This document shows, piece after piece, positions 1 to 3,557 of a DNA stretch of 8,704 nucleotides (position 1 is the stretch's first letter; each line of letters starts with the position of its first letter). Below the pieces are notes generated by a model. That model was not told where the DNA came from and did not search any database. It saw only the letters and a list, made by a program, of their open reading frames with translations. The stretch covers positions 1-8,704 of the forward strand of contig CAZQIC010000166.1 of the NCBI GenBank assembly GCA_964593555.1, in the 5' to 3' direction. The position numbers were made by a program, and so were the translations under genes. Origin of the DNA: CAZQIC01 sp964593555 (GTDB lineage: Bacteria > Bacteroidota > Bacteroidia > JAFLBG01).

Positions 1-33
1 AATTAGTTATATCGTTATTTATTAACAATTTGA

Positions 34-333
34 TTTTTAGAACTCCCCTTTAGTAAGTTATTATCCTTTATTGATGTGACTCCCTATTCAGTATATATAA
101 TCGGACATTCTTGTGGGTTATCAGATAGAGTTTTATTAAATGAAATTTTCGAGCATAAAAATTGTAGAAAAATTGAAATATTTTATCATATAAAAAAAGA
201 TGGCAATGATAATTTTAAGGAAATTACACAGGAAATATCACGGCATTTTAAACCACACAACAAAAATGTTATGCGAAGGAGAATAGTAGAAAAAAACGAA
301 AAAAATATAATTCCTCAAAACGCTATAACATAA
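34..333 (+). pseudogene. AbiH-like abortive infection protein, C-terminal remnant
   Basis: This reading frame opens after a TGA at 31-33 and encodes only about 100 residues. It contains VYIIGHSCGLSDR, then IFEHKNC, IEIFYHIKKDG and EISRHF, and it ends near IPQN. I recognise this series as the C-terminal part of AbiH family phage-abortive-infection proteins, which are normally several hundred residues long. The homology-like stretch LLSFIDVTPYSVY begins upstream of the GTG at 76, the first plausible start codon, so 76 is unlikely to be a native start. The other two plus frames over bases 1-53 also hit stops and show no recognisable AbiH sequence, so the N-terminal part appears deleted rather than frameshifted. 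No promoter or ribosome binding site is visible. The family call is from memory of motifs. A short functional derivative cannot be excluded. Confidence 0.62.
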
Positions 334-337
334 CCAT

Positions 338-511
338 ATGCAACAAACAATCATCAAAGTCTACAAAAAACAAGATGCACCTGAGGGTGCTATTTTTCTC
401 TCAGAAAAAATTGAGAGAAATGGATTAATCGATCTTTTCATTCGTGGTTATAATTTACTTATGCCAAATGAAAAGATGGTGTATTTATTTTTAGTACCTG
501 AAAAAACTTAA
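338..511 (+). CDS. small hypothetical protein, 57 aa
   Basis: This short ORF runs from ATG at 338 to TAA at 509-511, and it starts 4 bases after the AbiH remnant ends. The product begins MQQTIIKVYKKQDAPEGAIF and ends VYLFLVPEKT. It has no signal peptide, membrane segment or known motif. An in-frame stop at 326-328 rules out any substantial N-terminal extension. There is no Shine-Dalgarno, which is normal for this phylum. Residue use looks protein-like, with alternating hydrophobic and charged positions. I do not recognise a family. It could be a gene passenger of the former AbiH locus, a fragment of a larger gene, or a chance ORF. Confidence 0.35.
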   Translation: MQQTIIKVYKKQDAPEGAIFLSEKIERNGLIDLFIRGYNLLMPNEKMVYLFLVPEKT

Positions 512-557
512 TTATAATTCGCGGCGAGAAGCCCAATAATTATTCGCAGCCTGGATT

Positions 558-1529
558 TTACACCGGTTGTATATAATACGCACTGTAAATAAACCAAAAA
601 TTTAAAATAAGATAAATGCACATCAATACTGATGCAGCCATTTTATCAAACTTCACGGTTAGCTCCTTCCTGTTGGTTTTTACAAGCCATAATGTATATA
701 CAGAACACCCTGCAGCTGCAAAAACAAAACACAAGGTTAGTCCATGAAGTGTATCTACAAGGGTGAAAGACGTGAACTCCGGCAACGAAAAATCGACCAC
801 GTATTTATTACCTATCACAGCGAACAAGGCGCCAACACATATATGGAAACGGGATTCGACACTATCCTTGTGAATAAAAAAGCAAAGGAAAGCTAAGAGA
901 AAAGAAATATACATTCCAATAAATAATTTCAGGAACAACCACCAGGAATCCCTCTCTATACCTATAAGCACTCTATAAACACCGAATTCAGAATGAGGTT
1001 TGCTTAGAGCCGGATCACCAAAAGCGGTTTCATATTTTTTTATACCTGTTGTAATTTTAAAACTGTCCGGTATAACCTCCCAGCCGGAAAGTATCCATTT
1101 AGAATAATGTTTACCAACCGTATCTTCCTTAAAGACCAGGTCACTCGCACCATACTGTGAATTTTCTATCGTAAATCTCAATTTCTGCCGGTCAAAAGGA
1201 AAGTTTTGTATTTTCCAGGAGTCTTTCATTATACATTGCAATTTCATTAGCATATATATTCTGCCGTCGGCCAATGTATCCACGGTATAGAAAGATTTAT
1301 CAACCTCTTTTGCCATTGGTATTTCCAGATACTTAGAAAAATCAAATTCCTGACTTTTATATTTTAACCACAACCAAGCATTAATGGTATATTGTTTCTC
1401 TTTAAAATCAATATCATATATGCTGTTAATGTAAATACCTACGGAAACAGTATCCGGAATTTGTTTTTTTTCTTCTGCGAAAGCAGACTGAAAAATAAAT
1501 AAGGAAAAAAGAAAAAGGATTTTATTCAT
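558..1529 (-). CDS. pentameric ligand-gated ion channel homologue (Cys-loop type)
   Basis: The 323-residue protein has the full architecture of prokaryotic pentameric ligand-gated channels such as GLIC and ELIC. A signal peptide covers residues 1-18, with cleavage predicted after AFA. A beta-sandwich ligand-binding domain spans about 19-192 and contains the superfamily hallmark FPFD at 110-113, followed by xQxL. Four membrane helices lie near 196-219, 226-246, 255-283 and 297-320. The M2-M3 turn carries the conserved LP (249-250). The two cysteines of the eukaryotic Cys-loop are absent, as in other bacterial members. Aligned by eye to GLIC, M2 keeps Glu at -2' (E225) but has His at 2', Gly at 6', Phe at 9' and Tyr at 16'. 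The expected location is the inner membrane with the ligand domain in the periplasm. Ligand and ion selectivity cannot be read from the sequence. It lies downstream of nth on the same strand, 105 bp away, with its own candidate promoter. Confidence 0.85.
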   Translation of the reverse strand: MNKILFLFSLFIFQSAFAEEKKQIPDTVSVGIYINSIYDIDFKEKQYTINAWLWLKYKSQEFDFSKYLEIPMAKEVDKSFYTVDTLADGRIYMLMKLQCIMKDSWKIQNFPFDRQKLRFTIENSQYGASDLVFKEDTVGKHYSKWILSGWEVIPDSFKITTGIKKYETAFGDPALSKPHSEFGVYRVLIGIERDSWWLFLKLFIGMYISFLLAFLCFFIHKDSVESRFHICVGALFAVIGNKYVVDFSLPEFTSFTLVDTLHGLTLCFVFAAAGCSVYTLWLVKTNRKELTVKFDKMAASVLMCIYLILNFWFIYSAYYIQPV

Positions 1530-1593
1530 TTGGCACGTAAGCTTTCAAAAAGATCCAACGCTAAACCGTTTAGTACTAGGCAAATTGATTTAT

Positions 1594-1601
1594 CAAAGTT
1601 A
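1594..1601 (-). promoter_or_regulatory. candidate -7 promoter element for the ion channel gene
   Basis: On the minus strand this reads TAACTTTG, a match to the Bacteroidota -7 consensus TAnnTTTG, 64 bases upstream of the channel ATG. The nearest upstream TTG (1628-1630) is 26 bases away, longer than the usual 17-23, so the -33 element is weak or absent. The implied leader of roughly 60 nt contains a small hairpin, CTAAA/TTTAG (1561-1573). Confidence 0.4.
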
Positions 1602-1634
1602 GGTATTTCTTTTGGGGTATATCCCTTCAACTGA

Positions 1635-2276
1635 TCAGAGTTTAACTTTCTGATAATACTTACACCAAGGCCTCAACCCACAAACTTCACATTTAGGAGT
1701 ACGAGCAACACATACATAACGTCCATGTAATATGAGCCAATGATGAGCAATCATAATTTTATTTTCGGGAATATATTTTACTAATTGTTTTTCTGTTTCT
1801 AAAGGAGTTTTTGCGTTAGTAGTTAAACCCAAACGCGCAGAAACCCTGAACACATGCGTATCAACTGCCATAGCAGGCTTCTCATATACAACGGATGCAA
1901 TTACATTCGCTGTCTTCCGCCCTACTCCCGGCATTTTTTGTAACTCATTTATATCACTTGGTACAACTCCTTTAAAATCATACACCAGCATTTTTGCCAT
2001 ACCCACTAAATGCTTGGCTTTGTTGTTTGGGTAACTTATACTTTTAATGTATTGAAAAACCTCATCGAAACTTGCAGCGGCCATCACCTCTGGCTTGGGA
2101 AAAGATTTGAACAGCGCGGGTGTAACCATGTTCACACGTTTATCGGTACACTGCGCGGAAAGAATTACTGCAACCAATAATTGATATGGATTTTTATACT
2201 CCAACTCCGTTTCTGCAACGGGCATGTGCGTTGAAAAATATTCTATAATCTTTTCGAAACGCTCTTTTTTATTCAT
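1635..2276 (-). CDS. nth: endonuclease III (DNA glycosylase/AP lyase)
   Basis: This base-excision repair enzyme removes oxidised pyrimidines and cleaves the resulting abasic site. The 213-residue product has the helix-hairpin-helix motif MPGVGRKTANVI with the catalytic lysine at residue 121. The catalytic aspartate lies in AVDTHVFRV at residue 139. These match Lys120 and Asp138 of the E. coli enzyme. At the C-terminus a 4Fe-4S loop is complete, with cysteines 189, 196, 199 and 205 in the spacing C-x6-C-x2-C-x5-C. I chose the ATG at 2274-2276 (MNKKERFEK). The frame is open to 2318, but those 14 extra codons run through a hairpin and a -7 promoter motif and have no Nth-like sequence. The gene is on the same strand as the channel gene downstream, and no functional link between the two is evident. 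Confidence 0.95.
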   Translation of the reverse strand: MNKKERFEKIIEYFSTHMPVAETELEYKNPYQLLVAVILSAQCTDKRVNMVTPALFKSFPKPEVMAAASFDEVFQYIKSISYPNNKAKHLVGMAKMLVYDFKGVVPSDINELQKMPGVGRKTANVIASVVYEKPAMAVDTHVFRVSARLGLTTNAKTPLETEKQLVKYIPENKIMIAHHWLILHGRYVCVARTPKCEVCGLRPWCKYYQKVKL

Positions 2277-2280
2277 GATA

Positions 2281-2288
2281 CAAATGTA
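2281..2288 (-). promoter_or_regulatory. candidate -7 promoter element of nth, near-leaderless
   Basis: The minus strand reads TACATTTG, a match to TAnnTTTG, and only 4 bases separate it from the nth ATG. If used, transcription would begin at or within a base or two of the start codon, giving a leaderless or nearly leaderless mRNA. No TTG lies at the expected -33 distance; the closest is 27 bases upstream, inside the hairpin at 2309-2325. Confidence 0.4.
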
Positions 2289-2308
2289 AAAACAAAAGCC
2301 CCACCTAA

Positions 2309-2325
2309 CCTCCCCCAAGGGGAGG
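2309..2325. repeat. GC-rich hairpin, possible dispersed intergenic repeat
   Basis: CCTCCCC and GGGGAGG form a perfect 7 bp stem around a 3-base loop, inside a C-rich patch (about 2299-2325) that stands out from the AT-rich surroundings. Similar ACCTCCCC/GGGGAGG elements are, to my recollection, scattered between genes in Bacteroidota genomes. Neither side is followed by a T-run, so it is not a classic terminator. It lies immediately upstream of the nth promoter motif. Confidence 0.45.
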
Positions 2326-2366
2326 AATTCATCTTCGCTAAAATGAGAGCATATGTCTCAAATACA

Positions 2367-2402
2367 AAATCCCCTGCAAAGTATTTACCTTACAGGGGAT
2401 TT
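2367..2402 (-). terminator. intrinsic terminator of the 56-aa small gene
   Basis: A perfect 10 bp stem (AAATCCCCTG at 2367-2376 with CAGGGGATTT at 2393-2402) encloses a 16-base loop. Read on the minus strand it begins 18 bases after the stop of the small gene and is followed by TGTATTTG, so a T-rich tail is present in that direction only. It separates the small gene from nth. Confidence 0.7.
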
Positions 2403-2420
2403 CACAACATCGTGAAAATT

Positions 2421-2591
2421 TCAGTTGAGAATAAACTCTAACTTGTTAACGATCTTTGAATCGCGGACGCTTAGCGCCTTTGAATAAGAAAGTATATTGT
2501 CTACCGCTGTTTTAGCAGGTTCATGCATATACACTTCTTTTTGTTCAACAACTTTTTTTGCGACTGTTTTTGGAGTAAAAGTTTTATTCAT
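2421..2591 (-). CDS. small conserved-looking protein, 56 aa
   Basis: The ORF begins with ATG at 2589-2591 and ends with TGA at 2421-2423. The product is basic at its N-terminus (MNKTFTPKTVAKKVVEQKE). It continues with VYMHEPAKTAVDNILSYSKAL and ends KLEFILN. No signal peptide, membrane segment or metal motif is present. The part beginning VYMHEP looks like one amphipathic helix, and it resembles a short protein type I associate with Bacteroidota, although I cannot name a family. Support for it being a real gene is the protein-like composition, a strong terminator placed directly after its stop, and its fit between two terminators. There is no Shine-Dalgarno and no clear -7 motif upstream. It lies 128 bp downstream of the sigma factor gene on the same strand, so it may depend partly on read-through from that gene. 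Function unknown. Confidence 0.6.
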   Translation of the reverse strand: MNKTFTPKTVAKKVVEQKEVYMHEPAKTAVDNILSYSKALSVRDSKIVNKLEFILN

Positions 2592-2656
2592 TTATAGGGA
2601 ATTAAGGATTAATTTAATCTATAACGCTACCACATCACCCATATTGCGTAGCATAT

Positions 2657-2691
2657 AAAAAAAATACCGCCCCTTATTCAAAGGAGCGGTA
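2657..2691 (-). terminator. intrinsic terminator of the ECF sigma factor gene
   Basis: TACCGC (2665-2670) pairs with GCGGTA (2686-2691). After one C/A mismatch the stem continues with CCTT against AAGG, closing a 5-base loop. On the minus strand the stem is followed directly by eight T residues (2657-2664). It lies 28 bases past the sigma gene stop, the form and distance of a Rho-independent terminator. Confidence 0.85.
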
Positions 2692-2719
2692 CCGTTGTTA
2701 AACCACGACCACTTTTTTA

Positions 2720-3322
2720 TTATATCACTATGGTAAGCTGAGCCTCTTCCATCATTTTACGCATGTTAATAAGCGCGTAACGCATACGGCCCAAAGCAGT
2801 ATTAATACTTACGTTTGTCTTATCTGCAATTTCCTTAAAGCTCATGTCAAAATAATGCCTCATCATCAATACTTCCCTTTGTTCCAAAGGCAATTGCTCC
2901 ACCAGGGCCCTTAAGTCCTTTTTAGACTGTTTAGTTATCAACTCATCCTCAGTGTTCCTTTCTTCCTGACCCATGATATCAAAAATATCATAGCCCTCAC
3001 CATCCTCATTAGAGCAAGCACTAATTGTTGGCATACGTTTTTCTTTACGGAAATGGTCAATGACCAGGTTATGTGCTATTCGTAATACCCATGGAAGGAA
3101 TTTACCTTCTTCGTTATAATTACCACGTTTCAGGGTTTGAATTACCTTAAAAAAAGTATCCTGGAATATATCTTCGGCGAGCTTTTGGTCCCGAACGATC
3201 ATCATTATATAAGTAAATACACGTTTTTTGTGACGTGTTATTAACGTCTCCAAAGCACTTTCATTACCTTTTGTGTAAAGTTCAACGAGCCTTTGATCGT
3301 CAATAAGCTGCTTGCTAGTCAT
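2720..3322 (-). CDS. ECF-type RNA polymerase sigma-70 factor
   Basis: The 200-residue protein has the two-domain layout of extracytoplasmic function sigma factors. Region 2 covers about residues 22-96, including the core-binding and -10-recognition stretch AEDIFQDTFFKV and then FLPWVLRIAHNLVIDHFRK. A charged linker of about 40 residues follows. Region 4 (about 135-190) has LPLEQREVLMMRHYFDMSFKEIA and the helix-turn-helix INTALGRMRYAL. It would direct RNA polymerase to its own promoter set. No anti-sigma factor or membrane sensor is adjacent: the downstream gene is a 56-aa soluble protein and the divergent gene is uvrA, so partner-based control is not visible. It starts at ATG 3320-3322 behind an exceptionally strong Shine-Dalgarno, suggesting translational control. 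A long leader (about 160 nt from the nearest -7 motif) and repeated palindromes upstream also point to regulation. The regulon cannot be inferred. Confidence 0.93.
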   Translation of the reverse strand: MTSKQLIDDQRLVELYTKGNESALETLITRHKKRVFTYIMMIVRDQKLAEDIFQDTFFKVIQTLKRGNYNEEGKFLPWVLRIAHNLVIDHFRKEKRMPTISACSNEDGEGYDIFDIMGQEERNTEDELITKQSKKDLRALVEQLPLEQREVLMMRHYFDMSFKEIADKTNVSINTALGRMRYALINMRKMMEEAQLTIVI

Positions 3323-3327
3323 GGCTG

Positions 3328-3336
3328 ACCTCCTTT
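3328..3336 (-). promoter_or_regulatory. exceptionally strong Shine-Dalgarno of the ECF sigma gene
   Basis: The minus strand reads AAAGGAGGT, five bases before the ATG. This is nine contiguous bases complementary to the 16S rRNA tail. The other gene starts in the window (uvrA, nth, the channel gene, glyA) show nothing comparable. Bacteroidota ribosomes normally hide the anti-Shine-Dalgarno, so such a site is unusual and may be regulatory. It also confirms the chosen start. Confidence 0.85.
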
Positions 3337-3400
3337 TTTAAGTTAAAAACACTTATTTAAAAAAGTAGCAGTTTATTCTATGGCCTGTTGTTTTAGATTA

Positions 3401-3413
3401 ATTGTTATACAAT
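3401..3413. repeat. palindromic operator-like repeat, copy 1
   Basis: ATTGT-TAT-ACAAT is an inverted repeat with 5 bp arms and a 3-base centre. Its central 11 bases, TTGTTATACAA, recur exactly at 3477-3487, with 75 bp between the two centres. Both copies lie in the divergent sigma/uvrA intergenic region. The pattern suggests a binding site for a dimeric regulator, but no regulator is known. Confidence 0.5.
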
Positions 3414-3437
3414 AATTCGTACTTACTTGTGTTAACG

Positions 3438-3479
3438 CAAACAATTTCCAAATATTGTGGGGATGGTAAAAATTGTTTG
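3438..3479. repeat. 10 bp inverted repeat (possible leader hairpin)
   Basis: CAAACAATTT (3438-3447) is the exact reverse complement of AAATTGTTTG (3470-3479), with 22 bases between. If the sigma gene is transcribed from the -7 motif at 3485-3492, this hairpin would form at the very 5' end of its mRNA. Its right arm overlaps palindrome copy 2, so DNA-binding and RNA-structure roles cannot be separated by eye. Confidence 0.45.
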
Positions 3480-3488
3480 TTATACAAA
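3476..3488. repeat. palindromic operator-like repeat, copy 2
   Basis: TTTGT-TAT-ACAAA has 5 bp arms and a 3-base centre. It shares the 11-base core TTGTTATACAA with the copy at 3401-3413. It overlaps the minus-strand -7 motif at 3485-3492 and the probable transcription start of the sigma gene, the position of a typical repressor operator. Confidence 0.5.
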
Positions 3489-3492
3489 TATA
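3485..3492 (-). promoter_or_regulatory. candidate -7 promoter element for the ECF sigma gene
   Basis: The minus strand reads TATATTTG, a match to TAnnTTTG. It is 162 bases upstream of the sigma ATG, implying a long 5' leader. No TTG occurs 17-23 bases further upstream, so this promoter may be weak or may need an activator. An unrecognised promoter closer to the gene, perhaps served by the sigma factor itself, is also possible. Confidence 0.35.
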
Positions 3493-3527
3493 CACCAGTC
3501 AAAGCAAAAAGGAAAGGGATTAATGGC

Positions 3528-3535
3528 TAATTTTG
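3528..3535 (+). promoter_or_regulatory. candidate -7 promoter element for uvrA
   Basis: TAATTTTG matches the Bacteroidota -7 consensus TAnnTTTG and ends 22 bases before the uvrA ATG, giving a short leader. The usual -33 TTG is absent at 17-23 bases upstream. No Shine-Dalgarno precedes the ATG, as is typical for this phylum. Confidence 0.45.
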
Positions 3536-3557
3536 CAAACCTTAACAATTTTTAACA

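Noticed and set aside
512..557. Terminator between the orphan ORF and the channel gene
   Set aside because: There are AT-rich palindromic bases (510-519) and a direct repeat, but no stable stem followed by a T-run.
1530..1634. Terminator for nth at the GGG-ATATA-CCC hairpin near 1613-1625
   Set aside because: The stem is only 3 bp, and on the nth (minus) strand it is followed by A residues, not T.
2277..2318. Longer N-terminus for endonuclease III starting at 2318
   Set aside because: The extra 14 codons run through a hairpin and a -7 promoter motif and show no Nth-like sequence, whereas the ATG at 2276 gives catalytic residue numbering within one of E. coli Nth.
2421..2591. The 56-aa protein as an anti-sigma factor
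   Set aside because: It has no membrane segment, no zinc-binding anti-sigma motif and is too short; position alone is not enough.
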